From: Tilletiopsis washingtonensis
Taxonomy: Eukaryota; Basidiomycota; Exobasidiomycetes; Entylomatales
Assembly: GCF_003144115.1 (NCBI RefSeq)
Contig: NW_020311998.1
Location: 1 to 64,000 of the forward strand
Direction: 5' to 3'
DNA: 64,000 nt
Each line of letters begins with the position of its first letter. Within the stretch, counting starts at the first letter, position 1. Below, in pieces: positions 1 through 10,353 of the stretch. A program made the position numbers and the translations under genes. Under the pieces are notes generated by a model. It searched no databases. It was given only the letters and a program-made list of their open reading frames with translations, and was not told the origin of the DNA.

Positions 1-95
1 AACCCTAACCCTAACCCTAACCCTAACCCTAACCCTAACCCTAACCCTAACCCTAACCCTAACCCTAACCCTAACCCTAACCCTAACCCTAACCC
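1..95. repeat. telomere repeat tract
   Basis: Fifteen perfect AACCCT hexamers are followed by a partial unit (AACCC), after which the sequence becomes unique. This is the C-rich strand of a TTAGGG telomere in the orientation expected at the left end of a chromosome. The tract is short, which is usual for the end of an assembled contig and need not be its length in the cell. Confidence 0.97.
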
Positions 96-553
96 AAAGC
101 TGAATGTTGCCAATGAGATTGTTGTGCTGCCATCTGCATGAAGATGTGTGGCATGTGCTGTGGTCAGTGCTGCAGGCTGGGCGCAGCGGCGGCAGCAATG
201 GCAAGTATGGGCGCATTGGGCGCAGCGCCGTTCACTACAGCGTTGATGGCCAGCAACGGGCGCCGCAACGTTCTTGTTGTCTCAGCTGTCCTCAATGATG
301 ATTGGCAAGTTGTGAGCGTCGTCCTCGATGACAATTGGCGCGCCGTTGGCCAAGGCAGCGCCGCTACGACGCCGCAGTGCCGCTGCCATGAGAGCTTTTC
401 GCCGCCGCAGCTCACGCTTCCCCGCACTTCACGCTGCTGGCTTCGAGGATGAGAAGTGACATTCATTGCGCCTCACATCATGCCCTGCGCCTGCTGCTCT
501 GCGCCTCCCATTAAGCCCTGCACCTCGTATGCCCTGCACATCTTGCCCGCGCC
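96..553. other. telomere-adjacent spacer, no gene seen
   Basis: This stretch is unique GC-rich sequence between the telomere and the end of the first gene. Near 471-571 it holds a few degenerate copies of a unit like GCGCCTCACATCTTGCCCGC, and the last copy overlaps the stop codon of the neighbouring gene. I see no telomere-linked helicase, no long subtelomeric satellite and no convincing coding potential; open frames here exist on both strands and look like GC artefacts. Confidence 0.6.
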
Positions 554-1858
554 TCACATCTTGCCCGCACGGCCCACGCCCACCTCCTCCTCGAGCCACG
601 CGCGGATCTGCTGCACGACCCAGTTGGGCTGCTCCAGATGCGGCCAGTGCCCGCAGCCTTGCGCCACGGCCGTGCGCAGCGTGCCGGCCGGCGCGTGCTT
701 CGGCATCGCGGCGCCCATCTGCGCGGGCAGCGCGGCGTCGTGCGTCGACATGAGCAGCAGGTACGGCATCTGCGGCAGCTTGAGCGACGCGAGAGCTGCG
801 AGAGCGTGTCAGTGGCAATGCAGTGGCCGAGGCGCCTACACGCACTGCGCTCCTCTTCCCACGCGATCCGCCGGCAGCGGTACCAGTTCAGCGGCGCATC
901 TGCGCGCGCGTCAGCGAGGGCACAACGCAGCAGATCCGCACTCACCGATGCTGCCGCCGCGCTTCGGGTCGAAGCAGTCAAGCACGCGCTCCCAGTCCTC
1001 GCCGCGCAGCAGCGCCGCCTGCTTAAAGTCGGCGAGCGTCTCGGGCGCGAGCGGCTGCTGGAGCATGCGCTCGAGCGTGCCCGCCGCGTTCCACTCGTAG
1101 GTGCGCGCGGCCTCGGTCCGCATGGCGCGCGGCGCGGCGAAGATCATGCTGAGGAAGTCGTCGATCTGCCAAGACATCAGCAGTCACGCGGCTCGAACGA
1201 CAGGCGGCGTACGCACGCGAGGCTCAATGAGCGCCGAGCTGCGCGGCTCGGCAAAGAAGGCCTGGTAGCCAAACGAGGGCACGACCTGCAGCAGCCGCTC
1301 AAACGGCAGGAACTGCGTCTGCGACGGCTGCGGCACGTACGGCACCGAGATGCTGCGGGCAGTGAGTCAGCCATCGCGTCACCTGTGCAGCTGCTCCACT
1401 GCCCGCTCCACTCTCCGCTTTCACTGCACTTACCCGGCGATGCCGAGCACACGCTGCGGCGCATGCAGCGCAAAGCGCCACGCGAGAAACGAGCCCCAGT
1501 CGTGCCCGACGACGACAAAGCGCTGCTGGCCCACGAGACTCTCCATCAGCGCGAGCAGATCGTTGACCATGGCGTGCGGGCCGTACTCGGCGATGCGCGT
1601 CTGCGGCGGCTTGCTGGTGCGCCCGTAGCCGAGCATGTCGGGCAGCACGGCGGTGAAGCCGGCAAAGGCGAGCGCCGAGGCGACGCCGCGCAGCGAGCCG
1701 GCGTCGGGAAAGCCGTGCAGCAGCAGCACATGGGGCGCGCCCGGCAGCGCCGACGCCGGCGCGAAGAGGTCGTAGCGGTAGCGCCGCGACGTTGGCGCTG
1801 CGCCGGGCGCCGACGGCGGCGTCGAGTACGGCGTGACAAAGTAGCGCGAGGCCCGCAT
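554..1858 (-). CDS. epoxide hydrolase (alpha/beta-hydrolase fold)
   Basis: Five exons (1858-1434, 1352-1217, 1165-946, 899-846, 795-554) join in frame to a protein of 358 aa, the usual size of soluble epoxide hydrolases. Motifs in order are the HGFP oxyanion loop, the nucleophile elbow VVGHDWGS with Asp as nucleophile (as in epoxide hydrolases, not Ser), APLNWYR at the cap/core boundary, and a C-terminal GCGHWPHLEQP carrying the catalytic His. Enzymes of this family open epoxides to diols and often serve in detoxification or lipid metabolism. The start chosen is the Met in front of RASRYFVTPYS; the frame is open further upstream, but that part is Arg/Ala/Ser-rich and looks non-coding. It is the first gene from the telomere and points towards it. 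The exact substrate cannot be told. Confidence 0.9.
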
Positions 1859-2298
1859 GGCAAGTGACAGCGTGGCGATGCGATGCAGCGAGGCTGAGTG
1901 ACAAGACTGGCGAGAGCGAGATGTGTGCTTGGCCGGGGACGAGGTGGATGTGGAGAGGAGCAGCGCGGCGCCGCCCGAGGCGAATGCGGGGACGCCGCCG
2001 GCGCGGCACGAAACGCGGCCCGGAGCCGGCGCCGGCGCACGTGCCACCTCTCGCCCTCGGGGGTCCAGCGCGGCCGCTCTGCTCCGCACTTGTGCTCTGG
2101 AGCGCATGTGCAGCGCCCTGAAACTGCTCAAGCTCGAGTCACTTGGTTGGCCAGAGAGACGGGAGCGCCAGCCACGAGCGCCGCACGGGAGCGCCAGGCA
2201 CGGAAACGCGCCGAGTCACGCCTCCGCCCGCTGCTCGAGCGGGCACGGCAGACAGCGGCGCCCCGCTCCCTCCCACTACCACCACAAGCCGATAGACA
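1859..2298. promoter_or_regulatory. divergent intergenic region
   Basis: About 440 nt separate the start codons of the epoxide hydrolase (-) and the acetyltransferase (+), so it must hold both promoters. No clear TATA box or other site was recognised. Confidence 0.5.
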
Positions 2299-2918
2299 AT
2301 GCCCGACTCGGCGCCGCAAGTCACAATCCGCGCCATCGAGTCGCGCGACGAGGCGGCGTGGCGCGGGCTCTGGCAGCTGTACAATGAGTTCTAGTCCGTG
2401 CTCTGCGGTGTGGGCACTGCTGCAGCGCTGACGGCCCGTCCACAGCGAGCGCACCGTTGCCGAGGAGGTGACGGCCGCGGCGTTCAGCCGCTTCCTTGAT
2501 CCCACCAGCACGTTCAGCTGCGCCGTGGCCGAGCAGTCCGACGGCGCGCTGCTCGGCTTCGTCACCTGGATGCCGCACCCGACGACGAGCAGCATCGAGC
2601 CGGCCCTCTACCTCAACGACCTGCTCGTGCACCCAGACTCGCGCTGTGGCGGCCTCGGCCGGCGCCTCATCGAGCATGTGTATGCCGACGCCGATGCCAA
2701 GGGCGCGCCCAACGTGTACTGGCACACGCAGCACTTTGTGCGTTGCCTCGCTCGAGCCCAGAGTCAATGCTGACGCTCTTTTGTGCAGAACCACCGTGCA
2801 CAGGTACGCGTCGAGCTGCTCTCCGTGGAGAGCCCTCCTTTGACTGACACGCCGCACACAGCTCCTCTACATCAAGGTCGGGCGCCTCACCGACCGCCGC
2901 AAGTACACGCGCCACTAG
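2299..2918 (+). CDS. GNAT-family N-acetyltransferase
   Basis: Four exons (2299-2393, 2446-2737, 2789-2803, 2862-2918) give 152 aa. The order FSRFLDP, acetyl-CoA-binding RCGGLGRRLIEH (the R/Q-x-x-G-x-G/A loop) and the C-terminal WHTQHFNHRAQ followed by LLYIKVG is typical of small GNAT enzymes of the HPA/PA4534 kind, which acetylate amines or small molecules with acetyl-CoA. The third exon is only 15 nt. The first donor (TA|GTCCGT) is weak, but it restores the family pattern NEFYERTV; read-through would hit a stop. The substrate is unknown. Confidence 0.88.
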
Positions 2919-2990
2919 CGGTGCACGGGTGACTAATGCAATGACGCGCTAAGGTGACACAGGAGAGGTGACAGTTGAGGATGGGCGGCC

Positions 2991-4955
2991 TCACAGAGGC
3001 ACGCGCTTCTGCTCGGGCGACGACACCGCGACGAGACCACCGCGGCCGGCGCGCTTCATCTTCGTCGTGGCCAGCGGCGCCGCCTCGCCGGTGGAGCCGT
3101 CGGCGCGGCGCGCAGAGGTGGCGCCGAGGATGAAGCGCGCGACGCCGGTGCCCTTCTTGCGGCGCAGCGCTCCGTCGACCGAGGCGGCGCCCGTCGCGCT
3201 GCCGGCGCGGCCCGGCGCCAGCTGGTTGATCGAGTACGGCGTGGGGTTGTAGTGGAACGCACTCTCGGCGCCCGAGTGCTCGCCGATGCTCATGCTCGAC
3301 GAGGCGAGGCGCACCGTCTTGCTGCGGCTCTCGACCTTGCGCTTGGGAGCAGCGACAGCCTCGCGCTCCGTCGCGCGGCCGTCGACCGAGTGGTGGCGCT
3401 GCTCGAGGCGACCGGCAGGCGTGAACACGCTCGCACGCGGCGTTTCGACGTCGCGCTCGTCGCTAAACGAGTGGTGTACCATCGATGCGGCAGTGCGCGA
3501 GCGCTCGCCAACCGGCGACATGGCAGAGTGGCGGAAGAGCGCCTCGAGCTGCTCGATCTTCTGCGCCAGGTCCTGGATGCGCATGGCATCCTCGCGCTGG
3601 GCCCGGCGGCTCGAGTCCTTCGCGGGCTGCACGGCATCGCGGACCGGGCGCGGCGAACGAGCAGCGTGTCGCGCCGACGGCGGCTCGCGGTAAGCCGAGG
3701 AGGACGGCACGGCCTGAGCTCGCAGCTGCGAGTCGCGCTTGCGGCGACGCTCCTCCGGCACGGGCGAGACGGCCGCACGCAGCACCTCGGGCGAGAGCTG
3801 GCCGCGCTGCGTGAGGCACATCTGCAGCTGCTCGACCTGGCGCCGCAGCGCCGCCACCTCAAAGGCCTCGGCCGTCTCTGCGTGCTGGCGGCTGGGCGCG
3901 CGACGCTGGCCGCCGCGCGGCTTCTCGTTGAGGTAGCGCGAGATGGCGGCCGCCGCCGGCGACGAGCCGTCGCTGTCCGAGTCGGTGAGCAGCTCGGCAT
4001 CGCGGGGCATTGGCAGTGACGGCTTGCGCTCCGCCGTGACGCGGTCGTCGTCCTCCAGCCCACTCGAGTCGTCGGCCGGCTCCATGAAGCGGCCGCTAGC
4101 GTCGGTCAGCATCGAGAGCTGCGGCGGGCGTGGCTGCTGCGTGCGCCGCGGCACGGGGTCGTCGAGCGTGTAGGCGTCGCTATCGTCGTCGTCGTCGGAG
4201 AGGTCGTCGCGGGCTTGCGGAGCGAGGCGTGACGAGCGCGAGGGCTGCACAATGCCCGAGTGCACCTGTCGCGGGCTGACGGCCGAGCCGCCGCTGTTGC
4301 GCTGCGCAGTCTCCTTGCTCTCCTGCCACGGGTGCGTGAACTTGACGGCGTCGCCGCGCCGCTCGCGCCGCGGCTCGGGCGCCATGTGCATGTCGACGCT
4401 CGTCTCGGGCGAGAGGTCGTCGAACGGCGGCCCGCGAAAGTGGCGGAACGAGGGCACGTCGTTGTACACGCTGCCGCCAAACGGCGCCGCCGACTCGGCG
4501 TCGCTCAGGGGAATGGAGGGGCGCTGCGCCTTGCGGTGGTGCCGCTTGGCCGCTGCCGGCTGCTCGGGCGCGGCCTCGCGCCGCTGGCCGTCTCCGAGCG
4601 GCGACGGCGAGCGCGAGAGGCCGCGCTTGGGCGCCAGGCGCGGCGCATCCGGCGCGAGGCCCACCGGCGCACTCCACGACGCCGGCAGGCTGCTCGACGA
4701 GCGGCGCTCGGGGCGCGCCGACGCGGCGCGGCGAGGCGAGAGCAGGCTGCGGTGCTGCGGCGCGGCGGCATGCTTGCCCTTGCCGGGCTCCTCGTCGATG
4801 CGCCGGCTGCGCAGGCTGGCGGCGGTGGTGAAGGACGAGGCGTCGTCGCGCAGGTGCGCGCCGGCGGGCGTGTCGAAGATGCTCTGCGTCGGCGTGCCGA
4901 TCGACGAGCCGATGGCGGGCGACGACGGCGCGGGCGAGTGGACGGCGTGCGACAT
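2991..4955 (-). CDS. hypothetical Ser/Arg-rich protein with two short coiled coils
   Basis: One uninterrupted exon encodes 654 aa from the Met that begins MSHAVHSPAPSSP. The open frame reaches further upstream to 5234, but that part has no conserved look. The protein is mostly disordered (Ser, Pro, Arg and acidic clusters, for example DLSDDDDDSDAY). Two heptad-like segments lie near residues 360-380 (VAALRRQVEQLQM) and 455-475 (MRIQDLAQKIEQLEALF). Near residue 568 a more ordered stretch, FHYNPTPYSINQLAPG, precedes a basic tail. This layout resembles cytoskeletal or spindle-pole scaffold proteins, but I do not recognise the family and assign no function. Confidence 0.72.
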   Translation of the reverse strand: MSHAVHSPAPSSPAIGSSIGTPTQSIFDTPAGAHLRDDASSFTTAASLRSRRIDEEPGKGKHAAAPQHRSLLSPRRAASARPERRSSSSLPASWSAPVGLAPDAPRLAPKRGLSRSPSPLGDGQRREAAPEQPAAAKRHHRKAQRPSIPLSDAESAAPFGGSVYNDVPSFRHFRGPPFDDLSPETSVDMHMAPEPRRERRGDAVKFTHPWQESKETAQRNSGGSAVSPRQVHSGIVQPSRSSRLAPQARDDLSDDDDDSDAYTLDDPVPRRTQQPRPPQLSMLTDASGRFMEPADDSSGLEDDDRVTAERKPSLPMPRDAELLTDSDSDGSSPAAAAISRYLNEKPRGGQRRAPSRQHAETAEAFEVAALRRQVEQLQMCLTQRGQLSPEVLRAAVSPVPEERRRKRDSQLRAQAVPSSSAYREPPSARHAARSPRPVRDAVQPAKDSSRRAQREDAMRIQDLAQKIEQLEALFRHSAMSPVGERSRTAASMVHHSFSDERDVETPRASVFTPAGRLEQRHHSVDGRATEREAVAAPKRKVESRSKTVRLASSSMSIGEHSGAESAFHYNPTPYSINQLAPGRAGSATGAASVDGALRRKKGTGVARFILGATSARRADGSTGEAAPLATTKMKRAGRGGLVAVSSPEQKRVPL

Positions 4956-6447
4956 GGTGGAGTGCTGGGGTCTGCGGCGGCGGACAGCATCCTGGCCGGC
5001 CTTATGAGGGCCCGAGGAGCACGCGGTGCTGCGGATCGTCCCCTGCAACGCGGCGCAGCGGGTCGCCTGGCACCGCGGCGCAGCGCCACGCTCCGCCCAG
5101 CAAGCAGCTTGACGCAGCTCGAGTGGCTTGCACGACGCCGCCGTGCCATGCGCTGTGCTGCTGCTGTGCCTGGCGGCTGCGATGCTGGGTGCGGCTGTCA
5201 CGCTGCTCGCAGCGGCGCAAGCAATGGGCGGCACAGAGATAGGAAGCCGCGCGTGCGGCGGCTGCGGTGCCGTGACGCGTGCTCCGCTGCGGTGGGTCGC
5301 GCACTCGTCGCGCCGCCTATCGCCTTGCCCGCTGCCGGCTGCCCTTGGCTGCTGCGCCGCTGTGCCTCACGCTCGGCCCCGGCAGCGTTGCGCCGGCCCA
5401 TGAGATCGCCGCAGCGGTCCGCTACATCTCCTCTCACGCTTCGTGCTCCAGCGCAGAGGCTCGCGCCGCTGCAGCGCAGGGTGCTGCGTGCTGCGAGGGG
5501 TGCTTGCCGATCTGTCATGCGCTTCGTTCGCGCCCGCGTGCTGTCGCTCTCGAGACAGCTTGTACCTTGTGCATCTGCATCACACCGCCGCTCGCAGCTC
5601 AGAGTCGAGCACGCTCATGCTCGTCCGGAGCGCTCCCCCGACGGGCTCAAACCGCGCCGTGCTGCCTCCGAAGAGCGGCGCCGAGCCCCACACGCCCCTC
5701 TCGCTGCTGACTCTCGTTCCCGACGACCGCAGAGACAGCATGCCGTCTCACCGACGCCACAAGCATCCGTCCCGCGTCCTTCTGTTGCCTCGTACCGGCT
5801 TGTGGTGCACGCACTTCTGAGACTTGCTCGCCTCGGCGTCGCCCGCAGCGGGCCTCAGCTGCTGCTGCGCCGGCTTCTGTCCCTCCCGCTCCCCGCACGT
5901 CCACCTCGAGCTCGCCACAGCAGCAGCGCCACGCATCACAGCCGCCAGCTGCAGTTGTGAGTCTGCATTCTGAGTGTCGCAGGGCTGCCCTCGTCGCCCT
6001 CGCCAGGCAGGCCAAGCTTTGGCGCTGCGAGCTCCGCCAGCGCCTCCGCCCTCCGCGAGGCGCTCCCAGGCTAGTCGCGATAAGCGATAAGGCGCCCGGC
6101 ACGTGCCGCGTGGGAGCACGACGGGCGGCGCGATCACGTGTGTGCATCTCGCAGGAAGAAGCGCTCCAGGAGCGCGCGGCGACGCACCCGCCGAGATGCT
6201 CACTCCACCACCCCTCCCTCCTGTGAGTAGCCCGGCCAGCCACCCGCGTCGACGATGATCCAATCACATCGCTGTGTTCTTTCGTACCATGCACGCGCCC
6301 CATCGCCGTCCGGCCTGGGGCGCACGCGCTGCCGATCCTACTCACTGCCTGAGACGCACCGCTCTGCCTGCCACGCGCCAGGGAACCGCACGCTCACGCT
6401 GCCTCTCCTCTAGGTCCGTCGACTGCGCTTCAATTGCATGCATGCCG
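4956..6447. other. intergenic, no gene seen
   Basis: These 1.5 kb lie upstream of the coiled-coil protein and downstream of the peptidase gene. All frames are unusually open because of high GC, but the translations are Arg/Ala/Cys/Ser-rich, show no known motif and overlap one another. It presumably holds the promoter of the hypothetical protein. Confidence 0.55.
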
Positions 6448-9400
6448 CTACGCCTTGCCGGCCAGCTTGAACACGTCGATGTACCACTGCAGCTCGCCCT
6501 CGAGCGCAGCCTTTTGGTGGGCAGCCTGCCGGAAGCCTGCAGGGGTGCGTCAGCATCGCTGCAGCGCACGCACACGCGCGCCCACACACCGTGGCCCTCG
6601 CCCTCGAAGAGCGTATACGAGACGCGCCCGCCCTGCTTGCGGATCGCCTGCACGATCTCCTCGCTCTGCGCCGGCGGCACCACCTTGTCCTCGGCGCCCT
6701 GGAAGAAAATGACGGGCGCGCGGATGCGGTCGGCCATGTAGAGCGGCGAGCGGTCGTGGTAGACCTGCGGCACCTCCTCGGGCGTGCCGCCGAGCAGTGC
6801 TGTGGGGTAGCGCGACTCGAACTTGTGCGAGAGGCGGTCTGGCGGAAGAGACACGTGAGCGTATGGCAGGGAACAGCGGTCGCGCGACTCACAGAGCGCG
6901 GTCAGCTCGCTGATGCCGTACGACGAGCGTCCGGCATTGAAGCTGTCGGGATAGAGGCACAGCGCAGCGAGCACCGTGTAGCCTGCAGCGTGTGTGAGCG
7001 CGGCAGGAGAAGCACTGCGCCCGGTTGCACTCACCGCCCGAGCTGCCGCCAGCGATGGCAATCTTGCTGGGGTCGACGCGTGGCACGTTGGCCGGCGCGA
7101 CCACAGGCGTGTCCGCCTGCTTCGTGACGGCGATCTTCTGCATCCTGACAGGGTCCCAGCCGGTGGCCTCCTTTGGCGGCGGGCGGTCAAAGAGACGCTC
7201 AAACACATGCTCGACGACCGGCAGGCGCGGCAGCAGGTGCTGCACCACGTGTCAGCACAGGGCGTAGTCAACTCTCAACACTACTCACAGGGAACATGAC
7301 TTCGAGCTTGCCGCCGCGTCCCGCACCCTCGTAGCCCTCGGCGGCGCGCGTCGAGATGGCCAGATAGTCCATGACGCCCCAGCGGCGGAACGCCTCGATG
7401 GTCACGACGTCGAGGATCGAGTCGCGCGGAATGAGGCGCGTGCGCAGCGATGTCGCCTGGAAGTGCGCCGCCACCGTCGTCGGCACACGCGAGCCGGGCA
7501 GCGTCGTCTTGGGCGCCGCGCGCAGGCGCGCGCGGCGCGCGTGCACCCACGGAATCGCGAAGCCCTTGACGGTCGTCAGCTGGATGCCGATGTCCGGGAT
7601 GCTCGTGACGGTCTCTGCGCCGAGGGAGGATGAGTGAAGGCGCACCTAGCCATCACGCCGCACCGCACCTTGCTGCACTTGGTTCAGGTGGCGCCAGAGC
7701 CAGAGCACGCCGGCGATGGCGATGCCGAGGAGCGGCATAAAGTCGACGGCGCCCTGTGGAGCGATTCAGCGAAGGGACACGGACCACAGTCTCAGCAGCA
7801 CTCACATATCTGTACTGCTGCACGCCGGCAATGAGGCCGCTGAAGAGCACAGCTGTGGCACAGTCAACGGCGCCGAGCGACCAGCCGGCGTGCTCGTTGA
7901 GCAGCGTCAGCTCGATGGTGCCGTCAGGCTGGCGGCGCTCGCTCAGGAGTGACAGCTGCGCCCTGCCGGCCTCGCTCGACGAGCGCGAGGCACGCGCAGC
8001 ACTGGAAGCGACACTGGCTGAGGGCCCGCCGGCGCCAGCGTCAGACGCGAGCCAGTCGGCACAGGCGGCGCAGTCGCGCACGTCTACGACGCCCCAGTTC
8101 TTGTTGAGACGCTCCCTGTCGGATCAGATGCGTCAGCTGCGAGAGCGTGCCTGCGTGGCCGCAATCCTCACATGTACTTGCGGCCGTCTGTGGAGGGAAC
8201 CGTCAGCAGGCATGGCTGATCGTGCCGCAATTGTACTCACATCCGGTGCTGCCGCCGTAGTTGACATTGCAGACTGACAGCGCATTGTGAGCTGGTGCTG
8301 CCGCGTTGCATGCCACGACACGCACCTAGGAAGCCGCGCGTCGTCCAGAACTGCACGCCGAGATTGAGGCCCGCGTCGGCGGCCGACGTCGGACCGCCAT
8401 GCGCCAGGATGATGGCCGGCGGCGCCGCCCCCGTGGGCGCGGCGTAGCACGGGTTGAGCGGCGGATACACGATGGCGTGGGCGGTGCTCTTGCTGCCGTC
8501 GGGCAGCGTCGTGGGGAACTCGACGGTCTGCGCCTGGCTGAGATAGTCGCGCGGCACGGTGCCGTTCTGCACGACGTCGCTGCTGCGCTTGAGCACCTGC
8601 CACTTGGGCGCCGCGCCCTTCTTGGCGCCCGACACGTCCATCAGCACGAGCGCCGACGGCTCGTCGAAGCGCGTGCCAACAAAGACGACACGGTGCTCGT
8701 CAACGGCGCGCAGCTGCGAGATGACGCGGAACGGCGTCTCCATCGGCCGCAGCGTGCGTGTCGGCAGGTGCACGAGGGCGAGCGAGTGGATGCCGCGCGT
8801 GATCATCGAGCATGCCAGCCACTCGGCGTTGAGCGGCACAAAGAAGGAGCTAGCACAAAGTCAGCGAGGTCACAGACCGGCAGTGCCAAGAGCACTCACC
8901 CGTTGAGCTGCCAGGCGGGCTGCTGAAAGTCGCTCTGCGGCGGCGCCTTGAGCAGCGCGAGCTTGTCGCTGACGCGCAGGTTGTCCTCGTCCTCGGCGCG
9001 CACGCGCACCTCGTACAGGTTCGCGAAGCCCGTCTCGTCGTCGGTAAAGTACAGCGCCGCGTCCTCGTCGGGCTTCGTTGGCGCCCACACGGGCATCTGC
9101 GCCACCTCGCGCGCCGAGCCGGCGACGCAGCGCGCCTCGGACACCACCGGCGGGCGGCCGGCCTGGTGCAGGAAGCGCGCGACCCACAGCTGCGTGCCCC
9201 ACCACGGCATGCTCGGGTGGTCCCACGAGACCCACGCCACGAAGCGCCCGCACGGCGAGAAGCGCGGCGACACGCTAAAGTCGGGGCCCTTCACCAGCGT
9301 GTAGAGCGTGCCGTCGCGCGTGTCGAGGCAGGCAATGGTGTTGACGACGCCGGCGGGCGTGTCGACGGTGTGGTCCTCGTGCACGCACAGCACGAGCGGC

Positions 9401-9905
9401 AGCGACGGGTGCGCCGAGAAGTCCGCCAGGCGCGACGTCTTGCTGTCTGCAACGAGTATGTGCATCAGCGGTGACCTCGCTCTGGGCAGCAGCAGAGCTG
9501 ACCTTCGCGCAGGCGGCGCGGCTCGGCGCCCGGACGCGCCTCGAAGATGCCACACGTCTTGGCCTGCGTGAAGACGAAGTTCTCGCCGCCGGGCGCTGCG
9601 GCCACGGCACCGCCGCCGTACTCGTGTACGCCGCTCTGCGCCGAGTGCGCGCGTGTGAGGAGATCCGTGCCCTCGGGCGCCTTCTCACTCGCAGCGCCGG
9701 GGACAGGGAGGGAGACGAGGGCCGAGCGGCCCTGCTCGAACGGGCGGTTCTCGACGTAGGCGATGCGTGCCGGCGCCTTGCCGCGCGCCGGCAGCACAGT
9801 CACGTCGCCAAAGGAGATGGCGGCCTGGGTGAGCAGGTCGGCCGAGATGGGCGACGCCCAGAGGCCGTACGGCGCGACGGTGCGCGACGCCGCTGCCTGG
9901 GACAT
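6448..9905 (-). CDS. S9 prolyl-oligopeptidase-like serine peptidase with an inserted PIG-H domain
   Basis: Twelve exons (9905-9503, 9446-8900, 8849-8326, 8273-8241, 8187-8172, 8115-7806, 7753-7669, 7614-7289, 7239-7035, 6982-6893, 6838-6590, 6536-6448) join without a stop to 958 aa. Residues 1-480 form the propeller-like N-terminal part of S9 peptidases. The hydrolase domain follows with ILAHGGPTSA, NVNYGGSTGYGRKY, NKNWGVVDVRDC (W515), then the nucleophile elbow IAGGSSGGY (S814), GAEDKVVPP (D897) and EGEGHGF (H929); the triad looks complete. Between W515 and S814, where the family normally has roughly 35 residues, lie about 260 extra residues (536-798) matching PIG-H. The family cleaves short peptides, often N-terminal dipeptides or acyl-amino acids. 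An upstream in-frame Met at 10058 would add 51 aa with a presequence-like character (RPLLQRLARPSLHAPLPLAR); I preferred the nearer Met. A model with a separate PIG-H gene finds no start codon or stop in the right place. Confidence 0.87.
7090..8033 (-). other. PIG-H / GPI15 domain inside the S9 peptidase gene
   Basis: Residues 536-798 of the peptidase. Two hydrophobic segments (about 588-606, AVLFSGLIAGV; about 616-631, MPLLGIAIAGVLWLW) are followed by QETVTSIPDIGIQLTT, LIPRDSILDVV, a segment ending DYLAI, and LEVMFPHLLPRLPVVEHVF. From memory of human PIG-H, these align one by one with its two-helix hairpin and QETLLIIDSLGIQMTS, KVKDIVINEA, YYLCILLK and PVFQSAKPRLDCLIEIYR. PIG-H is a small subunit of the GPI-GlcNAc transferase that makes GlcNAc-PI on the cytosolic side of the ER. 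In PIG-H both ends face the cytosol, so a hairpin inserted in a cytosolic hydrolase domain is topologically possible. The first Met inside the segment (residue 617) lies after the first membrane helix. Confidence 0.88.
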
Positions 9906-10353
9906 GGCGCGGGCGAGCGGTAGAGGAGCGTGCAGGGAAGGGCGCGCCAGCCGCTGCAGGAGCGGGCGCACGAGAGACGACAGTGCGAGCAGGTGCGCAG
10001 GCAGCGAGAGTGGGGACTGCGGTGAAGGCGAGCTGGAAGTGTGGAGGAGCGGAGCCACGAGTGGAGAGTGCAGTGCAGGGACGTGCAGGGGCCGCCAGAG
10101 AGCCGCGGAACAGCCTCGGGCGCGTGCAGCGCATCGCGGGTGGCCTGCCTTCCAACCACCACCTCAACGCGCACACCGCACAATGCACACGCAGGCCACG
10201 CACACGGAGCACGAGAGAGACGAGCTGTGATTAGACGGAGAAGCGAGGAACGGCGGCGAGGGTGGGCACTCGCAGCGCCGGGTATGTGTCAGTCTGGGAC
10301 AGGGCGACTGGCGGTGGGAGAGTGTGCAGATGCAGCGGCTCGGCCAGGTGAGC
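9906..10353. promoter_or_regulatory. intergenic, promoter of the S9/PIG-H gene
   Basis: This stretch separates the peptidase start from the aquaporin stop on the same strand. The part up to 10058 is open in frame with the peptidase and could encode a longer N terminus. No TATA box recognised. Confidence 0.45.

Noticed and set aside
6448-9905. Two separate genes (peptidase and GPI15) instead of one fusion
   Set aside because: No stop codon ends the first peptidase half, no start codon precedes the PIG-H part, and an exon runs through the PIG-H/peptidase boundary in frame.
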